A stretch of DNA of 64,000 nucleotides from an archaeon (GTDB lineage Archaea; Thermoproteota; Nitrososphaeria; Nitrososphaerales; JACAEJ01): assembly GCA_024256265.1 (NCBI GenBank), contig JACGUK010000004.1, positions 62,001-126,000 on the forward strand. Reading direction: 5' to 3'. The notes beneath the pieces are model-generated. The model had not been told where the DNA came from, searched no databases, and was given only the letters and a program-made list of their open reading frames with translations. Both the position numbers and the translations under genes were made by a program. Below, in pieces: positions 9,508 through 18,455 of the stretch; position 1 is the stretch's first letter, and each line of letters begins with the position of its first letter.

Positions 9508-9660
9508 ATATTGTCCATGTTTGAACAATAGTTCTGTGTATTTAAATCTGATATTCTGAATACAAAACAGGCAAACTTAAAGAGCTTTGATAAGTATTAC
9601 ATTAAGCTAAAGAAGAGGAGTAAAGCCATTAAATATAGTTAGAGTTATTATGGACAATAT
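9508..9660. repeat. 11-bp inverted repeat bounding a 131-base AT-rich spacer
   Basis: In the 321-base gene-free gap between the FtsZ-like gene and the methylthiotransferase, ATATTGTCCAT (9508-9518) is exactly inverted as ATGGACAATAT (9650-9660). Smaller nested complements occur inside: GTTTG 9519-9523 with CAAAC 9572-9576, GAAC/GTTC around 9523-9534, and TGTATT/AATACA 9537-9564. It could be a folded RNA, a looped operator or chance in AT-rich DNA. The rest of the gap shows no convincing ORF. Confidence 0.35.
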
Positions 9661-9672
9661 TATAAGTAGATT

Positions 9673-10977
9673 TTGCTCATAGGTGAGCCTCTTTTGGGCA
9701 GGAACTTTTTCGTAAAAACATTTGGTTGCTCTGCTAACAAGTCTGATACTGAAGCCATGATAGGGCTTCTTGGAGATGCTGGCTATTCTTTAAGCGATTT
9801 AAAAGAGGCTGATTACGTATTGATAAACACTTGTGGAGTAAAGCAACCTACTGAAGATAGAGTGATTTCTACTTTGAAGCAAATTTCATCCTTAAATAAG
9901 AAGTTGATAATAGCAGGCTGTCTTCCAAGAATAAATTTTGAGAGGATTAGAAAGACTGTGTCGAATTTTTCTGCAATGCTAGATCCAAGGTCTATTCATT
10001 TAATAGTCGAAGTTATAAAAAGAATCGAAGAAGGACAGGACAAATTATTGATCTTCTCAGATGAACCAGCAATCAAGCCTTCTTTACCAAAGCATCTTCT
10101 CAACCCAGTTACAGGCATCATTCAAATAGCTGAAGGTTGCTCTATGGCATGCACCTATTGTTGTACAAGGTTTGCAAGAGGCTCTACATACTGCTACCCT
10201 GATTATGAGATAGTAAATGAGGCTCATCGTTCGATAAAAAAAGGTTGTAAAGAGATATGGATAACTTCTCAAGATAATAGCGTATATAATTTTAAAGGAA
10301 TAAGGCTACCAGATCTTCTCAAAAATGTTTGTAAGATTGAAGGAGATTTCTTTGTAAGAGTAGGGATGATGAACCCCTTTCGCACAAGAACGATGTTGAA
10401 GGATTTAATAGAATCTTATCTTGATGAGAAGATATACAAGTTCTTACACTTACCTTTACAGTCTGCAAGCATGAGAATTTTAGGATTCATGAAGAGAGCA
10501 TACTCACGAAACGATGTCATAGAGATAATAGATTCATTCCTAGCATCCTTCCCTTCTTTGACTCTATCCACAGATGTAATTGTAGGCTTTCCCACAGAAG
10601 GTGATGAAGATTTTGAAGATACAATTAGGTTCATTCAAAAGATAAAGCCAGATATAGTTAACATATCGAAGTTTGGTGCTCGTCCTAAGACAGAGGCATC
10701 AAAATTCAAACAATTGCCTCATGATATAGTCAATAAAAGATGTAAAGAATTGGTTCAAATTGTAAGAGATATATCTTATGAGAAGAACTTAAATTGGCTT
10801 GATTGGGCTGGTAGATGTTTGATAAACGAAAAAGGTAAAAAAGATGGTTCATGGATGGGTAGAAATTTTGCTTATAAACCCATAGTGGTGAAAAGTGATC
10901 AGAATTTATTGGGGAGATTTGTTGATGTTGAGATAATAGAGGCAAGGAGTAATTATCTATTAGGTAAGCTCGTTTAA
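9673..10977 (+). CDS. tRNA N6-threonylcarbamoyladenosine methylthiotransferase (e-MtaB type)
   Basis: Product of 434 aa of the MiaB/MtaB radical SAM methylthiotransferase group; archaeal members add a methylthio group to t6A37. The N-terminal UPF0004 domain has three cluster cysteines (FGCSANKSD, NTCGVK, AGCLPR). The radical SAM triad is CSMACTYC near residue 156, and a TRAM-like domain closes the C-terminus. The start is TTG at 9673; because the conserved region (FFVKTFGCS) begins about 11 residues later, no long extension is needed. Convergent with rpoP. Confidence 0.9.
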   Translation: MLIGEPLLGRNFFVKTFGCSANKSDTEAMIGLLGDAGYSLSDLKEADYVLINTCGVKQPTEDRVISTLKQISSLNKKLIIAGCLPRINFERIRKTVSNFSAMLDPRSIHLIVEVIKRIEEGQDKLLIFSDEPAIKPSLPKHLLNPVTGIIQIAEGCSMACTYCCTRFARGSTYCYPDYEIVNEAHRSIKKGCKEIWITSQDNSVYNFKGIRLPDLLKNVCKIEGDFFVRVGMMNPFRTRTMLKDLIESYLDEKIYKFLHLPLQSASMRILGFMKRAYSRNDVIEIIDSFLASFPSLTLSTDVIVGFPTEGDEDFEDTIRFIQKIKPDIVNISKFGARPKTEASKFKQLPHDIVNKRCKELVQIVRDISYEKNLNWLDWAGRCLINEKGKKDGSWMGRNFAYKPIVVKSDQNLLGRFVDVEIIEARSNYLLGKLV

Positions 10978-10980
10978 CAT

Positions 10981-11181
10981 TTAGACTGCTTTCAACTGCT
11001 TAACTGTAGCAGGCCTAGCCTTCCTTAATACTCTATAACCACAGATACACTTTATCTCTGGCAATTGGGCAAGCTTCTCAGCAGTAACTTGAGTGCCACA
11101 TCTAACACACTCATAAACAACTCCTCCGAATATCTCCTTCTTTTCCTTAGAACTGCTCAATGTAATTAAACTTACAAACAC
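10981..11181 (-). CDS. rpoP: DNA-directed RNA polymerase subunit P (Rpb12 homologue)
   Basis: Product of 66 aa with the RpoP zinc ribbon: YECVRCGTQV in the N-terminal half and CICGYRVLRKARP in the second. The length from the ribbon to the end matches archaeal RpoP (about 45-50 aa); the first about 18 residues may be over-extended. The subunit bridges Rpb2 and Rpb3/D in the archaeal polymerase. It is commonly linked to rpl37ae, which is absent here. Convergent with the methylthiotransferase, 3 bases apart. Confidence 0.9.
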   Translation of the reverse strand: MFVSLITLSSSKEKKEIFGGVVYECVRCGTQVTAEKLAQLPEIKCICGYRVLRKARPATVKQLKAV

Positions 11182-11199
11182 TAATATTTGAAATTTACT

Positions 11200-11925
11200 T
11201 TATTTCTTAAATCTAATAGCTTTCAGGTGTATAAGCAAATAGGCAAAGCTTATCATCTCTGGAATAGAGAGCTTCGTTTTACCTTTCTTTCTTTCAAAGA
11301 ATAATATTGGAACTTCCTTTACCGACAATCCTAGATTAGAGTATAAGAAGAGGCTCTCTATCTGATAAGAATAGCCCTTACTGCTTAGAGTGAAGTTAAG
11401 TAGAGAATTAACAGCCCTTTTGCTCAAAGCCCTGAAGCCACTAGTAGCATCCTTCTCTCTTATCCTGAGTATCAAACGTACCATTAAGTTCGCAACCCTG
11501 CTTATTAGCTTGCGGTGCCAAGACCATGATATAGAGCCTCCATCTTTAACATATCTAGAGCCTATTATTACATCATATCCTTCAAGAATTCCTTTTACAA
11601 GGTTTGGTAGATAATAGGGAGGGTGTGAGAAATCAGCATCCATTTGTATGAATATGTCTGGAGAGAGGTTAGAGCGAGACCATCTCAAGCCATCTGTGTA
11701 GGCTGAGCCTAATCCATACTTGCCTGCTCTTCTTAAGACCACGATGTTGCCGTACTTTATATTTAGCTTCTCAACGATATCGGCAGTTCCGTCTGGGCTG
11801 TTATCGTCAACAACTATAACCTCGAAGTCCATATCGCTCAGTACAGATTCTATTCTATCTATGAGTTCAGCTATGTTCTCAGCCTCATTATAAGTTGGTA
11901 TAAGTATTGCTATTCTTGCCATCAA
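11200..11925 (-). CDS. dolichol-phosphate mannosyltransferase-like GT2 enzyme
   Basis: Product of 241 aa, the length of soluble single-domain DPM1. The N-terminus IAILIPTYNEAENI is the GT2 donor-site opening. The DxD-type regions VVDDNSPDGTADI (about residue 37) and QMDADFSHPP (about 92) bind metal-nucleotide sugar, and ATSGFRALSKRAV is the DPM acceptor-loop signature. It likely transfers a sugar from NDP-sugar to a polyprenyl phosphate for N-glycosylation or surface glycans. No C-terminal membrane helix is evident. It lies 15 bases downstream of the DegT aminotransferase gene, on the same strand. Confidence 0.88.
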   Translation of the reverse strand: MMARIAILIPTYNEAENIAELIDRIESVLSDMDFEVIVVDDNSPDGTADIVEKLNIKYGNIVVLRRAGKYGLGSAYTDGLRWSRSNLSPDIFIQMDADFSHPPYYLPNLVKGILEGYDVIIGSRYVKDGGSISWSWHRKLISRVANLMVRLILRIREKDATSGFRALSKRAVNSLLNFTLSSKGYSYQIESLFLYSNLGLSVKEVPILFFERKKGKTKLSIPEMISFAYLLIHLKAIRFKK

Positions 11926-11940
11926 TTACCATCTATCATC

Positions 11941-13059
11941 TTAAGATCTGGTTTTAATAGCATCTTTAACCAAGGAAGCTATAGTAGAAATATCTTGCTC
12001 TGTAAGCTCTGGATGGACTGGTAATGATATGACATGTTTAGATGCCCAGATAGTTTTAGGAAGGTTTTCATTATCATAGCCAAGTTTTTTATAGAGATGG
12101 GTTTTATGTAAAGGAGTTCTATAGTAGACAGTAGCTCCAATGCCCCTATTATTTAGGATCTTTAGTGCCATGTCACGATTCTTCTCTAAAGAGATAGTGT
12201 AAAGATACCAGTTATATATGCAATCATCTCTTTCTCTTGGCAAAATTACTCCTTCTAAACCATCAAGATATTCTGATAGCATCTTTGCATTCTTTCTTCT
12301 CCTCTCAAGAAATGAATTGATCCTTCTCATCTGAACACTTATCAAGGCAGCCTCTATCTCAGGCATCCTTAAGTTTAGACCCAAGACTTCTGGATTATGA
12401 TCACTAGCTATGCCATGGTTTCTTATCTTCTTCAACTTGGCATACAAATCGTCATCGTTAGTCGTTATGGCACCACCTTCACCACATGTCACAACTTTTG
12501 TGGAGTAAAAGCTGAAGCAACCTAGATCACCAAATGAACCAGTCTGATTACCTTTATAAGAAGAGCCTAGAGATTGAGCAGAATCCTCGATTACAAATAA
12601 ATCATTCTCTCTTGCCAATTTAATTATAGAATCTATATCTGCAGGATGACCATAAAGATGAACAGGGATTATTGCTTTTGATCTACCATTGATCTTTCTC
12701 CCAAGGTCATCTATATCCATAGTGTAATCATTTAAATTTATATCAACAAAGACTGGTTTTGCACCTCTAGCAAGGATTGCATTAGCTGTAGCAACGAAAG
12801 TAAAAGAAGGTATTAGGACTTCATCGCCATAGCCTATATCTAATGCAATGAGAGAAGCTATTAATGCTGATGTGCCAGAATTTACAGCTATGGCATGCTT
12901 TACACCGACAAATTTGGCAAGGCTCTTCTCAAATTCTCTCATCATGAGACTTCCATCAAAACTAGAATCTGTAAGCCTTCCACTGTCCAAAACTTTCATT
13001 ACCTCTTCCTTTTCTTCATCTCCTATCAAGGGCTTGTTGATGGCAATCAAGATGACCAC
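11941..13059 (-). CDS. DegT/DnrJ/EryC1-family sugar aminotransferase
   Basis: Product of 372 aa with PLP-enzyme landmarks of the DegT family: AVNSGTSALIASLIAL near residue 58, GDEVLIPSFTFVATANAIL, VIEDSAQSLGSSYKG (about 155) and the Schiff-base Lys region CFSFYSTKVVTCGEGGA (about 184-200). Such enzymes aminate keto-sugar nucleotides, as in UDP-4-amino-sugar synthesis. With the adjacent DPM-like transferase it suggests synthesis of an amino-sugar glycan. Upstream (13060-13153) is an AT-rich divergent promoter region shared with a membrane protein gene. Confidence 0.88.
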   Translation of the reverse strand: MVILIAINKPLIGDEEKEEVMKVLDSGRLTDSSFDGSLMMREFEKSLAKFVGVKHAIAVNSGTSALIASLIALDIGYGDEVLIPSFTFVATANAILARGAKPVFVDINLNDYTMDIDDLGRKINGRSKAIIPVHLYGHPADIDSIIKLARENDLFVIEDSAQSLGSSYKGNQTGSFGDLGCFSFYSTKVVTCGEGGAITTNDDDLYAKLKKIRNHGIASDHNPEVLGLNLRMPEIEAALISVQMRRINSFLERRRKNAKMLSEYLDGLEGVILPRERDDCIYNWYLYTISLEKNRDMALKILNNRGIGATVYYRTPLHKTHLYKKLGYDNENLPKTIWASKHVISLPVHPELTEQDISTIASLVKDAIKTRS

Positions 13060-13153
13060 TAGGCATTAGATAAAGCACCTAATTAATATAGTGAGCAAGA
13101 TCGGGATACCAAAAGTTTTTTATTTTAAATGTGTGATGCATTAAACGGTAAAT

Positions 13154-13702
13154 TTGAGATTAATAAATCTCTCTAATGAAGAGGAGAAGATCAGAACTAT
13201 GTACAGAATAGTCTGCCTCACTTCTTTCATCATCATAATTACAGTTACAACTTATGGCATCGTCACTGCTGCAATTCTAGATATAAACGTTATTGGGGAG
13301 ACCTTTGTTAATACAGAGTTCCCTCCTATGATTTTTCCATTTTATGCTAAGCCTGTAACTTGGTTTATGGCATCAGTGATAGTCTTCTGGTATTCACTTC
13401 TTGAACTGAATAAGGAAATGATTTCAAAATTTTCTAAATTCAAAAGACAATTATTCGTGCTCATCGCCTTCTTTGTAGGGGCTATGACTTTGTACGAGGT
13501 TTTATTTAACTTCACTCTCTGGGCAAGCTTGATGTCTGCTAGTGAGATATTGGGTGAGCTGAACCCTGATCTACTCGTTAACCCTTTCCCTAACCCTGAG
13601 GTGCCTTGGAACCTTGTCTTTGCCACAAAGATATTTCTTTTAATAACCATCATCTCCTTTTACACTTTCTACTTCCTTAGAAGAATAGAATCAAAAAGCT
13701 GA
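13154..13702 (+). CDS. integral membrane protein, unknown function
   Basis: Product of 182 aa with four predicted membrane spans (residues about 18-42, 65-85, 98-122 and 150-172) and a polar loop between the last two. No known family or catalytic motif is recognised. It reads divergently from the DegT aminotransferase and convergently with tyrS. The start may be the TTG at 13154; the ATG at 13201 (MYRIVC) is an alternative that removes a charged N-terminal tail. Confidence 0.55.
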   Translation: MRLINLSNEEEKIRTMYRIVCLTSFIIIITVTTYGIVTAAILDINVIGETFVNTEFPPMIFPFYAKPVTWFMASVIVFWYSLLELNKEMISKFSKFKRQLFVLIAFFVGAMTLYEVLFNFTLWASLMSASEILGELNPDLLVNPFPNPEVPWNLVFATKIFLLITIISFYTFYFLRRIESKS

Positions 13703-13755
13703 AAACAATCTAAAGATTAGACAAAATTATTCGTAAAGCATGATTACCTACTGTA

Positions 13756-14826
13756 TTAACTCGTATAAGCAGATTTAAAGACCTCCAATAGTTCATGCTT
13801 ATCCTTGAAATGAGACCTTATAGGAGCTATTATCTTATCAATAGCTTTTGCCACTCCTGACTTCAAATCTGCTGGATGAAGCTTTCTTTCTTTGTAGGCT
13901 TTTTCTAGATCATAAAAATTTTCAAAAGTTATCTTCCCACCAAATTTAGTAGGTCTATCTATCTCTAAAGCACTAAATTCATGAAAGATTATCTGCTTCG
14001 TCATCTCTAAGACAGGGTTGTAATCTGTAATGCCTTCTGGGCACCATGCCTTCTGTATTTTCTTCTCTATCTCATCAGCATCATCATGAATGAATACACA
14101 AGTAAAAGGTTTAGATTTACTCATCTTGCTAGAGAAGATCATATCAAGCTTTGAGTTCTCATCCAATCCTAAGCGATAAGGCTCAGACAATCCTGGCAAT
14201 AGGCTATGGTGGACAGCTATTGGTGCCTTCCATCCTAACTTTGGGAATACCTCTCGAGCCAGCATGTGGACTTTACGCTGATCCATGCCAGCATGAGCTA
14301 TATTGAGATTCATAGCCTTAATATCTATAGCCTGCATAGGAGGGTAGAGGTACTGAGCGAAATCTAGCTTATCCTTTTTGCTTCTTCCCATTATAGTTAG
14401 GCATCGAGTATTTCTCGCTAATGTCATATGCTTTGAGAATTTCACTAAATCCTTCCAGTAGTCATCATTTCCTTTGTATATTTCTGATCCATGAACTATC
14501 TTAACCCCAGGGCAGAAGAACTTGAAGGCTTCCTCATAGTACCTTGATGCTATTCTTATCCTATCCCAGTCTCCTCCGAACTTATTGTTGATATAACTAT
14601 GCCAATCAGCTAAGAATACTCTGCAATCTATCCCTGCTCTTATAAAATCATTTATCTTGAAGCCTGAGATTAACAAAGTGCCAATGTGCATGAACCCAGA
14701 GATCTCAAAGCCTATGTAATGCCTTGGATGCTCCTCACTCTCTAATAATGATCTTAGATCATTTATGGTAACTATTTCCTCAGTTGGCGGTCTAATGATA
14801 AGATCGATCTTCTCCTCTATATCCAT
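13756..14826 (-). CDS. tyrS: tyrosyl-tRNA synthetase
   Basis: Class I synthetase of archaeal/eukaryotic type. The HIGH motif appears as GFMHIGT (about residue 45) and KMSKS as SSKMSKSKPF (about 235). The tyrosine-binding stretch YPPMQAIDI and AHAGMDQRKVH are present. ATG at 14826 (MDIEEKID) gives 356 aa, the family length; the frame is open to 14865, but the extra 13 residues (FISDRRK) look non-coding. An AT-rich promoter lies at 14866-14930, divergent to a small membrane gene. Confidence 0.93.
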   Translation of the reverse strand: MDIEEKIDLIIRPPTEEIVTINDLRSLLESEEHPRHYIGFEISGFMHIGTLLISGFKINDFIRAGIDCRVFLADWHSYINNKFGGDWDRIRIASRYYEEAFKFFCPGVKIVHGSEIYKGNDDYWKDLVKFSKHMTLARNTRCLTIMGRSKKDKLDFAQYLYPPMQAIDIKAMNLNIAHAGMDQRKVHMLAREVFPKLGWKAPIAVHHSLLPGLSEPYRLGLDENSKLDMIFSSKMSKSKPFTCVFIHDDADEIEKKIQKAWCPEGITDYNPVLEMTKQIIFHEFSALEIDRPTKFGGKITFENFYDLEKAYKERKLHPADLKSGVAKAIDKIIAPIRSHFKDKHELLEVFKSAYTS

Positions 14827-14952
14827 AGTCAGCACCAATTTTCTCCTATCACTTATAAAAATCAATATCTTAAAGGTTAAGTTGTTCTGAGACAGAATTT
14901 ATAGATAATATTCTTATATTCCACCCATATAAATTAGGGGAGATAGAAAAAG

Positions 14953-15240
14953 ATGGAGCTAAAACATGATAAAGTTATTGGATATATTCTTCTGGCAGTT
15001 GGAGTTGTGATGATATTTCTTTCTGTCTACTTTATGTTCAGTGTCTTCAGTGGTGCTACTGCTCCGCCGAGATTGTTCAACTTCCCTGACATTAGTATGG
15101 CACCAGGTGAAGAAATAAATAAAATTTTAGATATGGGGTTCTGGTATCTGCTGATGTTCTTTATAATGATAGCCGGAGGGAAGATTGCCTCGCTAGGAGT
15201 CAGTTTGATCAGAGAGATCAAAGTTGAAGTAAAGAAGTAA
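14953..15240 (+). CDS. small two-helix membrane protein, unknown function
   Basis: Product of 95 aa with two hydrophobic helices (residues about 8-32 and 60-82) joined by a polar loop rich in Pro/Ala, ending in a basic tail (REIKVEVKK). No family recognised. A GGGGAGA run (14937-14943) precedes the ATG by about 10 bases and could serve as ribosome-binding site. It lies between tyrS (divergent) and another membrane gene (convergent). Confidence 0.55.
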   Translation: MELKHDKVIGYILLAVGVVMIFLSVYFMFSVFSGATAPPRLFNFPDISMAPGEEINKILDMGFWYLLMFFIMIAGGKIASLGVSLIREIKVEVKK

Positions 15241-15257
15241 AAAGTTCGTAAGAAAGG

Positions 15258-15674
15258 TTAATCGCTTCCATATACCTTGGTCTCTTCTTCTTGACCAGCA
15301 GTTGATAAAATGAAGGCTTGAGCATTCATATATGACATTATTATAACAAAAAGGAAAGCTAATGAGCCTAGACCAAAACCTATCAATGAGACAATAGTGA
15401 AAGTTGTAAGACCTAATTGTAATAAGCTACTGGCTGCATAAAATTGGTAAGAGCATATTATAAGGCTGTATAGACCTGAGGCTATGACTAAAGCTCTAAT
15501 GTACCTTCTCCAAAATTTTATTATCAATAAGGCTCCAGTGATAAGATTTACTATCCCAGGTTCTACAAGTAGCATTGTTCCCTCACGAAGTATTGCAAGA
15601 GATATCCATATGATACCAGTGATCAAGAAGAAGAGACCAAGGCTCATCGTTAACTTATTGGGACTTATTTTCAA
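15258..15674 (-). CDS. four-helix membrane protein, unknown function
   Basis: Product of 138 aa, nearly all hydrophobic, with four spans (residues about 10-30, 36-54, 60-80 and 90-118) and a short acidic tail (GQEEETKVYGSD). No catalytic motif or family is recognised. It is divergent from polB, with about 60 bases of AT-rich promoter DNA between them. Confidence 0.55.
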   Translation of the reverse strand: MKISPNKLTMSLGLFFLITGIIWISLAILREGTMLLVEPGIVNLITGALLIIKFWRRYIRALVIASGLYSLIICSYQFYAASSLLQLGLTTFTIVSLIGFGLGSLAFLFVIIMSYMNAQAFILSTAGQEEETKVYGSD

Positions 15675-15733
15675 GGTAACGCATCCTTAACCTTTTTTAA
15701 TTAATATATCTTACCATTATTGGATATAATTAG

Positions 15734-18295
15734 TTGGATGTTGGTATGGAAAGAGCTTTGAGCGAATATGAAAGTGCGCTGAGAAAGTTATTAGAGCATA
15801 ACCCTAGCATTCCTCCTTCACTCCTTGTTTCAGCCATATACGATGGTGATGCCAAGGTTGCAGTACTGAAGTTCTATAATCTCAATACTCAAAAAATCCA
15901 TCTCTGGTACGATGATACAGGGCATAAACCATACTGCTATTCTAAGTTGCCAAAAGATCAGCTCAAGGACCTTAAGAGCAGATCAGATGTTATTGATCTT
16001 GTGCCAGAAGAGAAAAGAGATTTGCTAAGGGATAGTAGCATCAATTTGACAAAAATCATCGTTGCAGACCCTCTTGCTATAGGAGGAACATCATCAGAAA
16101 AGAGCATAAGAAACGTGATAGAGGCATGGGAGGCTGATATAAAGTATTATGAGAACTATCTTTATGATAAAGGTCTGATCATGGGGGCTTTTTATGAAGT
16201 AAAGAATTCAAAGATAGTTCCTATTGAGTATGAAGTCCCGAAAGTAGTAAGGGAGAGCTTAAAGAAGGCTCTTGATCAGTCAGACCCTGATTTTAAATCT
16301 CATATTATAGAGTGGGCTAAGCTCTTGAGTCAGCCTCTACCAGATATACGCCGTGCTTCCTTGGATATAGAGGTTCTACCCCCAGCTGAGAGCCGTATTC
16401 CAGACCCTGTAAAGGCTGAGTTTCCTATCTTGGCAGTCTCTATGGTTGGTAGTGATAGAGTTAATGAGGTATTCTTGCTCAAGAGGAAGGATGTAGAGCT
16501 AGGAGAGAAGGTCATAAGTGATGATGTGAAAATCTTCTTCTTTGAAAGCGAAAGGGAGCTCATCTCATCTGTCTTCAAACGTATGCTAGATTATCCCTTC
16601 TTGATAACTTTTAATGGAGATGATTTTGATCTTAACTATTTATATCACAGAGCCATGAAATTTAACTTCTCAAAGGAGCAGATACCTATCTCGTTAGGAA
16701 AAGATGTAGCATACATTAAGCATGGTGTGCATATAGATCTCTATAAAACCTTCATGAATAAATCTCTTCAGATATATGCCTTTGGGGGAAAATATGTTGA
16801 GCACACCTTAAACGGTGTAAGTGAGGCTCTTATAGGAGAGTCTAAGATAGAGTTCGAAGGCTCTTTAGGCTCATTGCCTCTTTATGAATTGGCAAGATAC
16901 TGCCATAATGATGCTTTGATAACTTACAAGCTCACGAGCTTTAATGAAAATCTCCTCATGAAGCTATTAGTGGTAATAGCAAGAGTTGCAAAGATGCCCA
17001 TAGATGATGTTGCAAGGCTAGGAGTATCAAATTGGATAAGAAGCATGATGTACTTTGAGCATAGAAGAATAAATGCTCTCATACCTAAAAAAGAGGAATT
17101 AGAGGAGAAAGGAGGGGCTGTTTCTGAGCCAGTTACAAAGGGCAAGAAGTACAAAGGAGCCCTTGTAGTCGAACCAAAGGCTGGAGTTCATTTTAATGTT
17201 TCAGTACTTGACTTCGCATCACTTTATCCTAGCATCATAAAAGTCTACAACTTATCTTACGAGACTGTGCGTTGCGTCCATCCAGATTGTAAAGACAATA
17301 TGATACCTGAGACTGAGCATTGGGTGTGTAAAAAACGCAGTGGTATATCATCTTTGGTAATAGGATCGTTAAGAGACCTTAGGGTCAACTACTATAAGCC
17401 TTTATCAAAAGATCCCTCTCTTAACCCTGCCGATAAAAACCTCTACAATGTAGTAGCTCAGGCTCTAAAAGTCATATTAAATGCTTCTTATGGAGTCATG
17501 GGAGCTGAAATCTATCCTCTTTACTGTCTTCCTGTAGCTGAGGCAACAGCAGCCATAGGCAGGTATGTTATATCAAATACTATAGAAAAGTGTAAGGAGC
17601 TTGATATAAATGTGGTTTATGGGGACACGGATTCATTGTTTCTTGAGAGTCCTAGTAAGAAGCAATTAGTAGATATATCAGAATGGGCTGAAGGTGAGCT
17701 TAAGATAGAGCTTGATCTTGATAAGACTTATCGATACGTGGCTTTTAGCCAGAGAAAGAAGAACTATCTCGGAGTTCTTCCAGATGGTAGTGTTGATATA
17801 AAGGGCTTGACAGGAAAGAAGAGCCATGTCCCTGCATTCATAAGAAATGCTTTCTATGAGACTGTCAATACTTTGAGCAAAGTAGAATCATCTAAAGATT
17901 TTGAGAAGGCTAGAGAAGCTATAAAAAGTCAGCTTCATGAGAAGTATCTTCAACTAAAAGAAAGAAAGATACCTCTAGAAGAACTAGCTTTTAATGTAAT
18001 GATAGGTAAACCTCCAAGCAAATATACAGAAACAACGCCTCAGCATGTTAAGGCTGCACAGTTGTTGATAAATAGAGGTCAAGAGGTTAAGGCTGGAGAG
18101 ATAATATCTTTTTTAAAGACAACAACTCCCCCTGGTGTAAAGCCTCTAAGCTTAGCCAAAATAGAGGAGATAGACATAGAGAAGTACCTTGATTATCTTA
18201 GAGGAACTTTTGAGCAATTATTAGATGCTCTAGGATACAGCTTTGATGAGATATTAGGAGCCATGAAGTTAGAGGACTTCTTCTGGTCATCATAA
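15734..18295 (+). CDS. polB: family-B DNA polymerase with 3'-5' exonuclease
   Basis: Product of 853 aa. The proofreading exonuclease motifs are intact: Exo I DIE (residue about 211), Exo II TFNGDDFD (about 293) and Exo III YCHNDALITY (about 385). Polymerase motifs are DFASLYPSIIK (A), KVILNASYGVMG (B) and VYGDTDSLF (C, about 630). It is therefore predicted to be a fully active replicative or repair polymerase of the archaeal B type. The start could be TTG at 15734 or ATG at 15746. No PCNA or RFC gene is adjacent. Confidence 0.95.
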   Translation: MDVGMERALSEYESALRKLLEHNPSIPPSLLVSAIYDGDAKVAVLKFYNLNTQKIHLWYDDTGHKPYCYSKLPKDQLKDLKSRSDVIDLVPEEKRDLLRDSSINLTKIIVADPLAIGGTSSEKSIRNVIEAWEADIKYYENYLYDKGLIMGAFYEVKNSKIVPIEYEVPKVVRESLKKALDQSDPDFKSHIIEWAKLLSQPLPDIRRASLDIEVLPPAESRIPDPVKAEFPILAVSMVGSDRVNEVFLLKRKDVELGEKVISDDVKIFFFESERELISSVFKRMLDYPFLITFNGDDFDLNYLYHRAMKFNFSKEQIPISLGKDVAYIKHGVHIDLYKTFMNKSLQIYAFGGKYVEHTLNGVSEALIGESKIEFEGSLGSLPLYELARYCHNDALITYKLTSFNENLLMKLLVVIARVAKMPIDDVARLGVSNWIRSMMYFEHRRINALIPKKEELEEKGGAVSEPVTKGKKYKGALVVEPKAGVHFNVSVLDFASLYPSIIKVYNLSYETVRCVHPDCKDNMIPETEHWVCKKRSGISSLVIGSLRDLRVNYYKPLSKDPSLNPADKNLYNVVAQALKVILNASYGVMGAEIYPLYCLPVAEATAAIGRYVISNTIEKCKELDINVVYGDTDSLFLESPSKKQLVDISEWAEGELKIELDLDKTYRYVAFSQRKKNYLGVLPDGSVDIKGLTGKKSHVPAFIRNAFYETVNTLSKVESSKDFEKAREAIKSQLHEKYLQLKERKIPLEELAFNVMIGKPPSKYTETTPQHVKAAQLLINRGQEVKAGEIISFLKTTTPPGVKPLSLAKIEEIDIEKYLDYLRGTFEQLLDALGYSFDEILGAMKLEDFFWSS

Positions 18296-18455
18296 TTTTA
18301 AGCATATAATAATTTACAGATTTACTTTAATAATCCCTAACTTTTTTCATATGAAATCTTGATTTTCATTGCTCACTTTATATTGAGAGAATTAACTTAA
18401 TAATAGTTATAAAGATAGAAAAATTCATTATTACGATCAAAGAAGGAAATGTGGG

